A stretch of 64,000 nucleotides of DNA from Plantibacter auratus (lineage in GTDB: Bacteria > Actinomycetota > Actinomycetes > Actinomycetales > Microbacteriaceae), in the NCBI RefSeq assembly GCF_050587365.1, contig NZ_JBOBFV010000001.1, positions 1,240,001 to 1,304,000 of the forward strand, in the 5' to 3' direction. A program made the translations under genes and the position numbers. Of the stretch, positions 9,253-17,351 are shown piece after piece; position 1 is the stretch's first letter; every line of letters starts with the position of its first letter. The notes under the pieces were generated by a model. It was not told where the DNA came from and ran no database searches. It saw only the letters and a program-made list of their open reading frames with translations.

Positions 9253-9434
9253 TAGTCGATCTCCTCAACCTGTACGAGGTGAGCAACAGTGTTCACGTAG
9301 CCGCGGTTCTGCGCGTTGTCCGGACGGACGACGACAGCACCGATGCGACGGAGACCCAGGCTGCGAAGCGTGTCGCGCTGGTTCTGCTTCTCACTAATTC
9401 TGCCCTTGATCTGGGTGATCCTCAGCTGGGCCAT
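9252..9434 (-). CDS. rpmD: 50S ribosomal protein L30
   Basis: A 60-residue L30 with ITQIKGRISEKQNQRDTLRS and the RPDNAQNRGYVNTVAHLVQVEE ending of the family. The ATG at 9434 overlaps the rpsE stop (TGATG), and its own stop abuts rplO, so it sits in a coupled rpsE-rpmD-rplO run. A longer open frame reaches upstream inside rpsE but is not used. Confidence 0.96.
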   Translation of the reverse strand: MAQLRITQIKGRISEKQNQRDTLRSLGLRRIGAVVVRPDNAQNRGYVNTVAHLVQVEEID

Positions 9435-10144
9435 CAGGCACCTACCTTCGCAGCAGCGGCCGCCTGAACGGCCTCTGCCTCTGCACGGAGCAGGCGGGCC
9501 GGAGCGACCTGGTCGAACTCGAGACCACGACGGGCTGCGACGGCACGAGGTTCCTCGAGCTGCTTCAGCGCCGTGACGGTCGCGTGGACGATGTTGATCG
9601 TGTTGGACGAACCGAGCGACTTGCTCAGCACGTCGTGGATGCCGGCGCACTCGAGGACGGCGCGGACGGGACCGCCGGCGATGACACCGGTACCAGCGGC
9701 GGCGGGGCGCAGGAGCACCACACCGGCTGCTGCCTCACCCTGGGTGGGGTGCGGGATGGTCGAGCCGACGCGCGGGACGCGGAAGAAGTTCTTCTTCGCC
9801 TCTTCGACGCCCTTCGCGATCGCGAGCGGGACTTCGCGAGCCTTGCCGTAGCCGACGCCGACCATGCCGTTGCCGTCACCGACGACCACGAGGGCGGTGA
9901 AGCTGAAGCGACGACCACCCTTCACGACCTTCGAGACACGGTTGATGGTCACGACGCGCTCCAGGAACTGGCTCTTGTCGCTGTCGCGGCTACCGCGGTC
10001 GCGGTTGGGGTTGCGCTCGCGGCCTCCGCGGCGCGCCTCGCGCGGCTCGCGGTCGCCGGTGGGCGCCGTCGATGCCGCGGTCTCGACCGGGGCCTCGGCC
10101 ACGGTCGCCACAGGCTCTTGCTGCTGCTTGTTGTCTTCGCTCAC
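9434..10144 (-). CDS. rpsE: 30S ribosomal protein S5
   Basis: S5 supports translational accuracy and 30S assembly. The conserved middle (FLERVVTINRVSKVVKGGRRFSF, then MVGVGYGKAREVPLAI and GSSNTINIVHATVTAL) is intact. The 236-residue product is longer than usual. An N-terminal stretch of about 50 residues rich in Gln, Glu, Pro and Arg, and a C-terminal Ala-rich tail, flank the core. The GTG start overlaps the rplR stop by 4 nt (GTGA). Confidence 0.97.
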   Translation of the reverse strand: MSEDNKQQQEPVATVAEAPVETAASTAPTGDREPREARRGGRERNPNRDRGSRDSDKSQFLERVVTINRVSKVVKGGRRFSFTALVVVGDGNGMVGVGYGKAREVPLAIAKGVEEAKKNFFRVPRVGSTIPHPTQGEAAAGVVLLRPAAAGTGVIAGGPVRAVLECAGIHDVLSKSLGSSNTINIVHATVTALKQLEEPRAVAARRGLEFDQVAPARLLRAEAEAVQAAAAAKVGA

Positions 10145-10500
10145 AGGTTCAATCCGCCCTCTCGAGCACCATCGGCAATTGCTGCCACGCGACCTGCGTA
10201 GCGGTTGCCTCCACGGTCAAATACGACATCGTCGATGCCGGCTGCCTTGGCACGCTCGGCGATGAGTTCGCCGACCTTGCGCGACTTGGCGGTCTTGTCG
10301 CCGTCGAACGTCCGGAGGGTGTCCTCCATGGTCGAGGCGGAGACGAGGGTGTGACCCTTCGTGTCATCGACAACCTGCACGAACACGTGACGGGCTGAAC
10401 GGTTGACGACGAGGCGCGGACGGACCGCGGTGCCCTCGACCTTCTTGCGCAGACGCGTGTGGCGACGGCCACGTGCGGCAGTCTTCGTTGGACGAGCCAT
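10141..10500 (-). CDS. rplR: 50S ribosomal protein L18
   Basis: L18 (119 residues) binds 5S rRNA in the central protuberance. It shows RRHTRLRKKVEGTAVRPRLVV, NRSARHVFVQVVDD and the ending YAGRVAAIADGAREGGLNL, all family-typical. It is two nucleotides downstream of rplF and overlaps the rpsE start, in the standard spc order. Confidence 0.98.
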   Translation of the reverse strand: MARPTKTAARGRRHTRLRKKVEGTAVRPRLVVNRSARHVFVQVVDDTKGHTLVSASTMEDTLRTFDGDKTAKSRKVGELIAERAKAAGIDDVVFDRGGNRYAGRVAAIADGAREGGLNL

Positions 10501-10502
10501 GG

Positions 10503-11039
10503 TTACTTACCAGCCTTTCCGGCCTTGCGACGCACGATCTCGCCGGCGTAGCGCACACCCTTGCCCTTGTACGGCTCGGGCTTGCGGATCTTACGGATGT
10601 TGGCGGCGACCTCGCCGACGGCCTGCTTGTCGATACCGGCGACCGTGAGCTTGTTGTTGCCCTCGACGGTCAGCGTGATGCCGACCGGCGGCTCGACGGT
10701 GACGGGGTGCGAGAAGCCGAGCGCGAACTCGACGGCGCTGCCCTTCTGAGCGACGCGGTAACCGGTACCGACGACCTCGAGGCCCTTGGTGTAGCCCTGG
10801 GTGACGCCGATGATCTGGTTCGCGATGAGCGTGCGGGTCAGGCCGTGGAGCGAGCGCGAGTTGCGCTCGTCGTCGGGACGCGTGACGAGCAGCTGTGCGT
10901 CTTCGAGCTTGACCTCGATGGGGCTCGCGACGGTGAGCTGGAGCTCACCCTTCGGGCCCTTGACGGTGACGTTCTGACCGGCGACGTCGATGGTGACGCC
11001 TGCCGGGATGTCGATGGGGAGTCTTCCAATACGAGACAT
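10503..11039 (-). CDS. rplF: 50S ribosomal protein L6
   Basis: L6 has 178 residues with the duplicated fold of the family, starting MSRIGRLPIDIPAGV. The signature PEPYKGKGVRYAGEIVRRKAGK is at the C-terminus. It binds 23S rRNA near the sarcin-ricin loop and the factor-binding centre. It lies 6 nt after rpsH and 2 nt before rplR. Confidence 0.98.
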   Translation of the reverse strand: MSRIGRLPIDIPAGVTIDVAGQNVTVKGPKGELQLTVASPIEVKLEDAQLLVTRPDDERNSRSLHGLTRTLIANQIIGVTQGYTKGLEVVGTGYRVAQKGSAVEFALGFSHPVTVEPPVGITLTVEGNNKLTVAGIDKQAVGEVAANIRKIRKPEPYKGKGVRYAGEIVRRKAGKAGK

Positions 11040-11045
11040 GACTGG

Positions 11046-11444
11046 CTACCACACGTAGGCGAGGACTTCCCCACCCACGCCCTTCTTCTCGGCCTGGCGG
11101 TCCGTGAGGAGGCCGCTGGAGGTGGACAGGATGACGACGCCGAGGCCGCCGAGGACCTTGGGGATCTCGTTCGACTTCGCGTAGACGCGGAGGCCGGGCT
11201 TCGAGACGCGCTTGATGCCGGCGATGGAACGCTCGCGGTTCGGGCCGAACTTGAGGCTCAGCGAGAGCGTCTGTCCGACGGCCGCGTCAGCGACCTCCCA
11301 GCCGGAGATGTAGCCCTCGGACTTGAGGATCTCGGCGATGTTCACCTTGAGCTTGGAGTGCGGCATCGACACGGTGTCGTGGTGCGCCGAGTTCGCATTG
11401 CGCAGTCTGGTCAGCATGTCTGCGACCGGATCTGTCATGGTCAT
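11046..11444 (-). CDS. rpsH: 30S ribosomal protein S8
   Basis: S8 (132 residues) binds the central domain of 16S rRNA and in many bacteria autoregulates the spc operon. It starts MTMTDPVADMLTRLRNANSAHH and ends with the STSSGLLTDRQAEKKGVGGEVLAYVW block. It is separated from rplE by 145 nt that contain no rpsN but do contain a strong hairpin. Confidence 0.98.
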   Translation of the reverse strand: MTMTDPVADMLTRLRNANSAHHDTVSMPHSKLKVNIAEILKSEGYISGWEVADAAVGQTLSLSLKFGPNRERSIAGIKRVSKPGLRVYAKSNEIPKVLGGLGVVILSTSSGLLTDRQAEKKGVGGEVLAYVW

Positions 11445-11546
11445 ATCGAGTGTTTCCTTTGTTCACCAGGTTTCGACATCCTGTGCAAGGGTGCCGACCT
11501 GTGGTGGTTGAACCGTTCTGGGCAGGAGTGCCCCGAACGGGCGGAA

Positions 11547-11578
11547 GCCCGGTCCTCGACATACACCGAGGACCGGGC
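11547..11578 (-). terminator. Hairpin between rplE and rpsH
   Basis: A perfect 12-bp stem (GCCCGGTCCTCG / CGAGGACCGGGC) with an 8-nt loop starts 12 nt past the rplE stop. No U-tract follows. It fills the space where many actinobacteria have rpsN. It could attenuate, stabilise the upstream mRNA 3' end or be an RNase site; a full stop here would leave rpsH-secY needing its own promoter. Confidence 0.6.
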
Positions 11579-11589
11579 AGAAGCTCAGC

Positions 11590-12174
11590 CTACTTGGACT
11601 CAGCCGCCTTGAACGGGAAGCCGAGCGCCTTGAGCAGCGCGCGACCCTCGTCGTCGTTCTTGGCCGTGGTCACGACGGTGATGTCGAAGCCGCGGACACG
11701 ATCGATCTTGTCCTGGTCGATCTCGTGGAACATGGACTGCTCCTGGAGACCGAAGGTGTAGTTGCCGTTGCCGTCGAACTGCTTGTCCGAGAGACCGCGG
11801 AAGTCGCGGATACGCGGAAGAGCGAGGCTCAGCAGGCGGTCGAGGAACTCCCAAGCGCGGTCGCCACGAAGCGTGACGTGGGCGCCGATGGGCTGACCCT
11901 CGCGCAGCTTGAACTGCGCGATGGACTTGCGTGCCTTGGTGACCTGCGGCTTCTGGCCGGTGATCTTGGTGAGGTCCGAAACAGCGCCGTCGATGACCTT
12001 GCTGTCGCGAGCGGCCTCGCCCACACCGGTGTTGACGACGACCTTCACGAGTCCGGGCACCTGGTGCACGTTCGTGAAGCCGAAGTCCTTCTGCAGCTGC
12101 GGAAGGATCTCAGCGCGGTACTTCTGCTTGAGACGGGGCTGGATTTTGCCAGTCGCCACTTCTGTGTCGGTCAT
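11590..12174 (-). CDS. rplE: 50S ribosomal protein L5
   Basis: L5 (194 residues) binds 5S rRNA and forms an inter-subunit bridge. Characteristic stretches are VVNTGVGEAARDSKVIDGAV, KSIAQFKLREGQPIGAHVTLRG, PRIRDFRGLSDKQFDGNGNY and the C-terminal DITVVTTAKNDDEGRALLKALGFPF. The start ATG overlaps the rplX stop (TAATG). A hairpin lies directly downstream. Confidence 0.98.
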   Translation of the reverse strand: MTDTEVATGKIQPRLKQKYRAEILPQLQKDFGFTNVHQVPGLVKVVVNTGVGEAARDSKVIDGAVSDLTKITGQKPQVTKARKSIAQFKLREGQPIGAHVTLRGDRAWEFLDRLLSLALPRIRDFRGLSDKQFDGNGNYTFGLQEQSMFHEIDQDKIDRVRGFDITVVTTAKNDDEGRALLKALGFPFKAAESK

Positions 12175-12533
12175 TACAGGTCCTTACCTGACTTCTTGGC
12201 GTAACGAACGCGGACCGTCTTGGTGACGCCGTCCTTCGTGACTTCCTCGTTGCGGTGGCCGACCTTGGTCGGGCCCTTGGTCTCCGGGTCGACGAGCGCG
12301 ACATTGGAGATGTGGATCGAAGCCTCGACGGTCTCGATGCCGCCGGTCTTCGTTCCACGCTGGGTCTGGCCGACACGGGAGTGCTTCGTGACGTAGTTGA
12401 CGCCCTCCACGATCACCCGGTTCTTGTCCGCCAGGACCTCGATGACGCGACCCTGCTTGCCGCGGTAACCACCGCGGTCCTGCTTCGGGCCGGAGACGAC
12501 CTGAACCAGGTCGCCCTTCTTGATCTTTGCCAT
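12174..12533 (-). CDS. rplX: 50S ribosomal protein L24
   Basis: An assembly-initiating protein at the tunnel exit, 119 residues, with the KOW motif KIKKGDLVQVVSGPKQDRGGY then GKQGRVIEV near the N-terminus. The ending RVRYAKKSGKDL is normal. It starts 3 nt after rplN and overlaps rplE by one base, consistent with coupled translation. Confidence 0.97.
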   Translation of the reverse strand: MAKIKKGDLVQVVSGPKQDRGGYRGKQGRVIEVLADKNRVIVEGVNYVTKHSRVGQTQRGTKTGGIETVEASIHISNVALVDPETKGPTKVGHRNEEVTKDGVTKTVRVRYAKKSGKDL

Positions 12534-12536
12534 GAC

Positions 12537-12905
12537 TTAGATAACCTCCGGCGCCAACGAGACGATCTTCATGAACTTCTTGTCACGAAGCTCGCGGCCG
12601 ACCGGTCCGAAGATGCGGGTACCACGGGGGTCCCCGTCAGCCTTCAGGATGACAGCGGCGTTCTCGTCGAACTTGATGTACGAACCGTCGGAACGACGGG
12701 TCTGCTTGCGGGTGCGGACGATGACCGCCTTGACGACGTCGCCCTTCTTGACGTTGCCACCGGGGATCGCGTCCTTGACGGTCGCGACGATGGTGTCACC
12801 GAGGCCCGCGTAGCGGCGGCCGGAGCCACCGAGCACGCGAATGGTCAGGAGCTCCTTGGCGCCGGTGTTGTCGGCGACCTTGACTCGTGATTCTTGCTGA
12901 AGCAT
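12537..12905 (-). CDS. rplN: 50S ribosomal protein L14
   Basis: L14 has 122 residues and almost no deviation from the family: MLQQESRVKVADNTGAKELL, then GGNVKKGDVVKAVIVRT and the ending KFMKIVSLAPEVI. It lies on the 50S interface near the bridge to 16S helix 14. It follows rpsQ by 31 nt. Confidence 0.98.
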   Translation of the reverse strand: MLQQESRVKVADNTGAKELLTIRVLGGSGRRYAGLGDTIVATVKDAIPGGNVKKGDVVKAVIVRTRKQTRRSDGSYIKFDENAAVILKADGDPRGTRIFGPVGRELRDKKFMKIVSLAPEVI

Positions 12906-12936
12906 TGTTCGCTTTCCTCTCAGTAAGCCGCGAGGC

Positions 12937-13257
12937 CTACTTGGCCTTCTCGAGAATCTCGACCAGACGCCAGCGCTTGGTGGCGCTGGTGGGGCGGGTC
13001 TCGCTGATCAGGACGAGGTCGCCGATGCCGGCGGAGTTCGCCTCGTCGTGAGCCTTGACCTTGGAGGTGCGGCGGATGACCTTGCCGTAGAGCGGGTGCT
13101 TCACGCGGTCCTCGACCTCGACGACGATGGTCTTCTCCATCTTGTCGCTGGTCACCAGACCACGGCGGGTCTTGCGGTAGCCACGAGCAGCGGCGTCCTT
13201 GACGTCGTGCTCGGCCGACTCGTGACCCTCGGGGGCCTTGTCAGTAGCGGTAGCCAT
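12937..13257 (-). CDS. rpsQ: 30S ribosomal protein S17
   Basis: S17 binds the 5' domain of 16S rRNA. The core RGYRKTRRGLVTSDKMEKTI, HPLYGKVIRRTSKVKAHDE and GDLVLISETRPTSATKRW is typical. The 106-residue length exceeds the common 80-90 because of an N-terminal acidic extension (TDKAPEGHESAEHDVKDA). It lies 2 nt after rpmC. Confidence 0.97.
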   Translation of the reverse strand: MATATDKAPEGHESAEHDVKDAAARGYRKTRRGLVTSDKMEKTIVVEVEDRVKHPLYGKVIRRTSKVKAHDEANSAGIGDLVLISETRPTSATKRWRLVEILEKAK

Positions 13258-13259
13258 GT

Positions 13260-13595
13260 CTAGGCCTCCTTCGTGGTCTCGGCGTCGGCTGCAGCGGTGT
13301 CCTCGGACTTCGGTGCGGCCTTGGCCTTCTTGGTCTTCTTCTCAGCCTTGGCCTCGACGACCTCGACGGTCGGCGTGGCACGGATGCCGAGCTCGCGCTC
13401 ACGGATGACCGTGTAGATGCGAGCGATGTCGCGCTTCACGGCGCGCAGGCGGCCGTGGTTCTCGAGCTGCCCCGTGGCCGACTGGAAGCGCAGGTTGAAC
13501 AGCTCTTCCTTGGCCTTGCGGAGCTCCTCGAGGAGGCGCTGGTCTTCAAAGGTGTCGAGCTCGACGGGGGTGAGCTCCTTGGATCCGATCGCCAT
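13260..13595 (-). CDS. rpmC: 50S ribosomal protein L29 with C-terminal tail
   Basis: The L29 core is recognised from LRKAKEELFNLRFQSATGQLE and LRAVKRDIARIYTVIRERELG. The protein is 111 residues instead of about 65-80. The last 35 or so residues are a charged Ala/Lys/Glu tail (KAEKKTKKAKAAPKSEDTAAAD type). L29 lies by the tunnel exit and contacts SRP and trigger factor, so a flexible tail there could touch nascent-chain factors, but that is speculation. It overlaps rplP by one base. Confidence 0.96.
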   Translation of the reverse strand: MAIGSKELTPVELDTFEDQRLLEELRKAKEELFNLRFQSATGQLENHGRLRAVKRDIARIYTVIRERELGIRATPTVEVVEAKAEKKTKKAKAAPKSEDTAAADAETTKEA

Positions 13596-14014
13596 TATGC
13601 GTCGCCCTCCTCGCGCTTGATGATGCGTGCCTTGAGGGGCAGCTTGTGGATTGCACGGGTGAGCGCTTCGCGGGCCAGGGTCTCATCGACTCCGGCGACC
13701 TCGAACAGCACACGACCCGGCTTGACGTTCGCGACCCACCACTCGGGCGAACCCTTACCGGAACCCATGCGGGTCTCGGCGGGCTTCTTGGTCAGCGGAC
13801 GGTCGGGGTAGATGTTGATCCACACCTTTCCGCCACGCTTGATGTGACGCGTCATGGCGATACGAGCGGACTCGATCTGACGGTTGGTCACGTAAGCGGG
13901 CGTCAGGGCCTGGATACCGTACTCACCGAACGACACCTTGGTGCCACCGGTCGCCTGGCCGGAACGGCCGGGGTGGTGCTGCTTCCGGTGCTTGACTTTG
14001 CGTGGGATCAACAT
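13595..14014 (-). CDS. rplP: 50S ribosomal protein L16
   Basis: L16 (139 residues) helps organise the A-site side of the peptidyl-transferase region. It starts MLIPRKVKHRKQHHPGRSGQ and keeps GGKVWINIYPDRPLTKKPAETRMGSGKG and WVANVKPGRVLFE. It follows rpsC by 2 nt and is of normal length. Confidence 0.98.
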   Translation of the reverse strand: MLIPRKVKHRKQHHPGRSGQATGGTKVSFGEYGIQALTPAYVTNRQIESARIAMTRHIKRGGKVWINIYPDRPLTKKPAETRMGSGKGSPEWWVANVKPGRVLFEVAGVDETLAREALTRAIHKLPLKARIIKREEGDA

Positions 14015-14016
14015 GG

Positions 14017-14805
14017 TTATGCCTCAACTCCTGCGGCGGCGGGCGCCTCAGCAGCTGCCTTGGGGGCGCTGCTCGGACCGGCGTTCCGACGGGGGCGGTC
14101 GCCACCGTCGCGACGTTCCGGACGCGTCGACTTCTGGTTGGCCTGCTCGCGAGCAAGCTCCTTGTTGGTGATGTCGCCCTTGTAGATCCAGACCTTCACG
14201 CCGATGCGGCCGAACGTGGTCTTCGCCTCGTAGAAGCCGTAGTCGATGTTCGCGCGGAGCGTGTGCAGCGGCACACGGCCTTCGCGGTAGAACTCGGAAC
14301 GGCTCATCTCGGCGCCGCCGAGGCGGCCGGACACCTGGATGCGGACACCCTTGACGGTGGACGTGCGCTGAGCGCCCTGCAGGCCCTTACGCATCGCGCG
14401 GCGGAAGGCCACACGTGCGGAGAGCTGCTCGGCGATGCCCTGCGCGACGAGCTGTGCGTCGGCCTCGGGGTTCTTTACCTCGAGGATGTTCAGCTGGATC
14501 TGCTTCTTCGTGAGCTTCTCGAGGTCGGCGCGGATGCGCTCGGCCTCGGCGCCACGGCGACCGATCACGATGCCCGGACGGGCGGTGTGGATGTCGACGC
14601 GGACGCGGTCACGGGTGCGCTCGATCTCGATGCGACTGACACCAGCGCGGTCGAGCGAGGTCGCCAGCAGACGGCGGATCTTGACGTCTTCCGCGACGAA
14701 GTCGCTGTAACGCTGACCCTTCTTCGTGCTGTCGGAGAACCAACGCGACACGTGGTCGGTCGTGATTCCCAGACGGAAGCCGTATGGATTGACTTTCTGA
14801 CCCAT
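14017..14805 (-). CDS. rpsC: 30S ribosomal protein S3
   Basis: S3 (262 residues) lines the mRNA entry tunnel. It begins MGQKVNPYGFRLGITTDHVS. The KH-domain GPGIVIGRRG-type loop appears as RPGIVIGRRGAEAERIR, and the C-terminal domain has GRLGGAEMSRSEFYREGRVPLHTL. A 45-residue Arg/Pro/Ala-rich tail after ELAREQANQ is longer than in many bacteria but common in actinobacteria. It overlaps rplV by one base. Confidence 0.98.
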   Translation of the reverse strand: MGQKVNPYGFRLGITTDHVSRWFSDSTKKGQRYSDFVAEDVKIRRLLATSLDRAGVSRIEIERTRDRVRVDIHTARPGIVIGRRGAEAERIRADLEKLTKKQIQLNILEVKNPEADAQLVAQGIAEQLSARVAFRRAMRKGLQGAQRTSTVKGVRIQVSGRLGGAEMSRSEFYREGRVPLHTLRANIDYGFYEAKTTFGRIGVKVWIYKGDITNKELAREQANQKSTRPERRDGGDRPRRNAGPSSAPKAAAEAPAAAGVEA

Positions 14806-15197
14806 TACTTGCTCACCTTCTTGGCCTTGGCAGCGCCGGCAGTCTCATCAGGCGTCGAGAGCTCGACGGTGATGTGGCTGGTGCGCTTGAGGATGCGGAA
14901 CGCGCGGCCCTGTGCGCGGGGACGGAAACGCTTGAGGGTTGCACCCTCATCGACGTACGCCTTCGCGATGTACAGGTCCTGCTCGTCAAGGAACACGTTG
15001 TCCTTGTCGGCCGTGACGCGAGCGTTCGCGATGGCCGAGGCAACGAGCTTGTAGATGGGCTCGCTGGCGCTCTGTGGTGCGAACTTCAGGATGGCCAAGG
15101 CCTCCTGAGCCTGCTTGCCACGGATGAGCGCGACGACACGACGGGCCTTCTGGGGGGTGACGCGGATGTGTCGCACGCGGGCGATCGACTCCACCAT
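14805..15197 (-). CDS. rplV: 50S ribosomal protein L22
   Basis: L22 (130 residues) has the beta-hairpin loop that lines the exit tunnel. It starts MVESIARVRHIRVTPQKARRVV and contains the tunnel-loop region KAYVDEGATLKRFRPRAQGRA, the site where macrolide-resistance changes arise in other species. It follows rpsS by 26 nt. Confidence 0.98.
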   Translation of the reverse strand: MVESIARVRHIRVTPQKARRVVALIRGKQAQEALAILKFAPQSASEPIYKLVASAIANARVTADKDNVFLDEQDLYIAKAYVDEGATLKRFRPRAQGRAFRILKRTSHITVELSTPDETAGAAKAKKVSK

Positions 15198-15223
15198 TTC
15201 TCTTCCTCCTTCACGTCACCGCG

Positions 15224-15505
15224 TTAGCGGCGACGGCCCTTCTTGTCGTCCTTCACGTGTCCACGGAAGGTGCGGGTGGGCGCGAACTCGCCGAGCTTGT
15301 GCCCGACCATCGTCTCGGTGACGAACACCGGGATGTGCTTGCGACCGTCGTGGACGGCGATGGTGTGACCCAGCATCGCCGGGATGATCATCGATCGACG
15401 CGACCAGGTCTTGATCACGTTCTTGTTGTTGGCCTCGTTCGCCGTGACGACCTTGCGGAGCAGGTGGTCGTCGACGAAGGGGCCCTTCTTGAGACTGCGT
15501 GGCAT
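15224..15505 (-). CDS. rpsS: 30S ribosomal protein S19
   Basis: S19 (93 residues) in the 30S head contacts S13 and the A-site finger. It begins MPRSLKKGPFVDDHLLRKV and contains RRSMIIPAMLGHTIAVHDGRKH and GHKLGEFAPTRTFRGHVKDDKK, all family-standard. It lies 12 nt after rplB. Confidence 0.98.
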   Translation of the reverse strand: MPRSLKKGPFVDDHLLRKVVTANEANNKNVIKTWSRRSMIIPAMLGHTIAVHDGRKHIPVFVTETMVGHKLGEFAPTRTFRGHVKDDKKGRRR

Positions 15506-15517
15506 CTTCTCTTACTC

Positions 15518-16357
15518 CTACTTACGCTTCTTGCCGGCGGTACGACGACGAACGATGAGCTTGTCGCTTTCCTTGTTGGGGTGGCGCGTGCGGCCTTCCT
15601 TCTGGCCCCACGGGCTGACCGGGTGACGTCCACCGGAGGTCTTGCCCTCACCACCACCGTGCGGGTGGTCGATCGGGTTCATCGCGACACCACGGACGGT
15701 CGGGCGGACGCCCAGCCAGCGCTTACGGCCGGCCTTGCCCCAGTTGATGTTCGACTGCTCGGCGTTGCCGACTTCACCGATGGTGGCGCGGCAGCGCAGG
15801 TCGACGTTGCGGATCTCACCGGACGGCAGACGGAGCTGCGCGTACGGGCCGTCCTTCGCGACGAGACGCACCGATGCACCCGCGGAGCGGGCCATCTTCG
15901 CGCCGCCGCCGGGACGGAGCTCGATCGCGTGGATGACCGTACCGGTGGGGATGTTCTTCAGCGGCAGGTTGTTCCCGGGCTTGATGTCCGCGCCGGCACC
16001 CGACTCGACCACGTCGCCCTGGCTGAGCTTGTTCGGAGCGAGGATGTACCGCTTGGTGCCGTCCACGAAGTGGAGCAGCGCGATACGCGCGGTGCGGTTG
16101 GGGTCGTACTCGATGTGAGCGACCTTGGCGTTGACGCCGTCCTTGTCGTTGCGACGGAAGTCGATCAGACGGTACTGGCGCTTGTGGCCACCACCGATGT
16201 GACGCGTCGTGATGCGGCCCTGGTTGTTGCGACCACCGGTCTTCGACAACGGACGAAGCAGCGACTTCTCCGGCGTGGTGCGGGTGATCTCCGCGAAGTC
16301 CGCGACAGACGAACCGCGACGACCAGGAGTCGTGGGCTTGTACTTACGAATAGCCAT
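15518..16357 (-). CDS. rplB: 50S ribosomal protein L2
   Basis: L2 (279 residues) is needed for subunit association and peptidyl-transferase activity. It shows MAIRKYKPTTPGRRGSSVADF, the GRITTRHIGGGHKRQYRLIDF block, and the near-invariant VRGVAMNPIDHPHGGGEGKT with the critical His. Its length is normal. It lies between rplW and rpsS as in the S10 operon of most bacteria. Confidence 0.98.
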   Translation of the reverse strand: MAIRKYKPTTPGRRGSSVADFAEITRTTPEKSLLRPLSKTGGRNNQGRITTRHIGGGHKRQYRLIDFRRNDKDGVNAKVAHIEYDPNRTARIALLHFVDGTKRYILAPNKLSQGDVVESGAGADIKPGNNLPLKNIPTGTVIHAIELRPGGGAKMARSAGASVRLVAKDGPYAQLRLPSGEIRNVDLRCRATIGEVGNAEQSNINWGKAGRKRWLGVRPTVRGVAMNPIDHPHGGGEGKTSGGRHPVSPWGQKEGRTRHPNKESDKLIVRRRTAGKKRK

Positions 16358-16385
16358 TTCTTATTCCTCTTCGTTCCCGGCCGTC

Positions 16386-16685
16386 TTAGCCAACAGCCGT
16401 GAAGATGTCGATGGAACCCGACTTGAGCGACACGATGGCGCGCTTGGTGTCCTTGCGCTTGCCGGTGCCGAACTTGGTGCGACGGGTCTTGCCCTGACGG
16501 GTGAGGGTGTTGATCGAAGCGACCTCGACACCGAAGATCTTCTCGATGGCGAGCTTGATCTCGGTCTTGTTCGAGCGCGGGTCGACGAGGAAGGTGTACT
16601 TGCCCTCGTCGATCAGGCTGTAGCTCTTCTCGGAGACGACCGGCGCGAAGATGACGTCGCGGGGGTCCTTGTTGATCGCGGTCAT
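16386..16685 (-). CDS. rplW: 50S ribosomal protein L23
   Basis: L23 (99 residues) sits at the tunnel exit and docks trigger factor and SRP. DPRDVIFAPVVSEKSYSLID, SNKTEIKLAIEKIFGVEV and VNT-type loop residues are visible, and the length is normal. Its start overlaps the rplD stop by 4 nt (ATGA). Confidence 0.97.
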   Translation of the reverse strand: MTAINKDPRDVIFAPVVSEKSYSLIDEGKYTFLVDPRSNKTEIKLAIEKIFGVEVASINTLTRQGKTRRTKFGTGKRKDTKRAIVSLKSGSIDIFTAVG

Positions 16686-17347
16686 GCCGAGACCTCCTCG
16701 GTTGCGGCCGTGTTGCCGGTCTTGCTGGCGACGAATGCCTCGAAGGCGGCCTTGGTGAAGACGATGTCGTCGGAGACGAGCACGTCGTATGCGTTCAGCT
16801 GGTCGTACGACAGCACGTGCACGTTCTGCAGGTTGCGGACGCTGCGGAGGCTGACCTCGTCGTCGCGCTGGAGGACGATCAGGACGTGCTTCGAGGAAGC
16901 GACGTTCGTCAGGTACTCGGACACGGCCTTCGTCGACGGCTTCTCACCGATCGAGAGGGAGTCGACGACGTGCAGGCGGCTGCCGCGTGCGCGGTCGGAG
17001 ATGGCGCCGAGGAGAGCCGCGGCGATCATCTTCTTGGGGGTGCGCTGTGCGTAGTTGCGGGGCACTGGACCGTGGACGATGCCACCGCCGGTCATCTGAG
17101 GTGCACGGATGGAGCCCTGACGAGCGTTACCCGTACCCTTCTGCTTGAACGGCTTGCGGCCGGCACCGGACACTTCGCCGCGGCGCTTGGTCTTGTGCGT
17201 CCCCTGGCGGGCGGCAGCGAGCTGCGCGACGACCACCTGGTGGATGAGCGGGATGTTGGTCTGAACGTCGAACACCTCGGCAGGAAGGTCGACGGTGCCG
17301 GCCTTCTTGAGCTTGGTGTCGAGCACGTCGAGAGTAGCGATAGCCAT
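16682..17347 (-). CDS. rplD: 50S ribosomal protein L4
   Basis: L4 (221 residues) has a tunnel-lining loop, seen here as TKRRGEVSGAGRKPFKQKGTGNARQGSIRAP, followed by GGGIVHGPVPRNYAQRTPKKM. The C-terminal Rossmann-like part (DVLVSDDIVFTKAAFEAFV) is intact. It follows rplC by 4 nt and overlaps rplW. Confidence 0.98.
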   Translation of the reverse strand: MAIATLDVLDTKLKKAGTVDLPAEVFDVQTNIPLIHQVVVAQLAAARQGTHKTKRRGEVSGAGRKPFKQKGTGNARQGSIRAPQMTGGGIVHGPVPRNYAQRTPKKMIAAALLGAISDRARGSRLHVVDSLSIGEKPSTKAVSEYLTNVASSKHVLIVLQRDDEVSLRSVRNLQNVHVLSYDQLNAYDVLVSDDIVFTKAAFEAFVASKTGNTAATEEVSA

Positions 17348-17351
17348 GGAA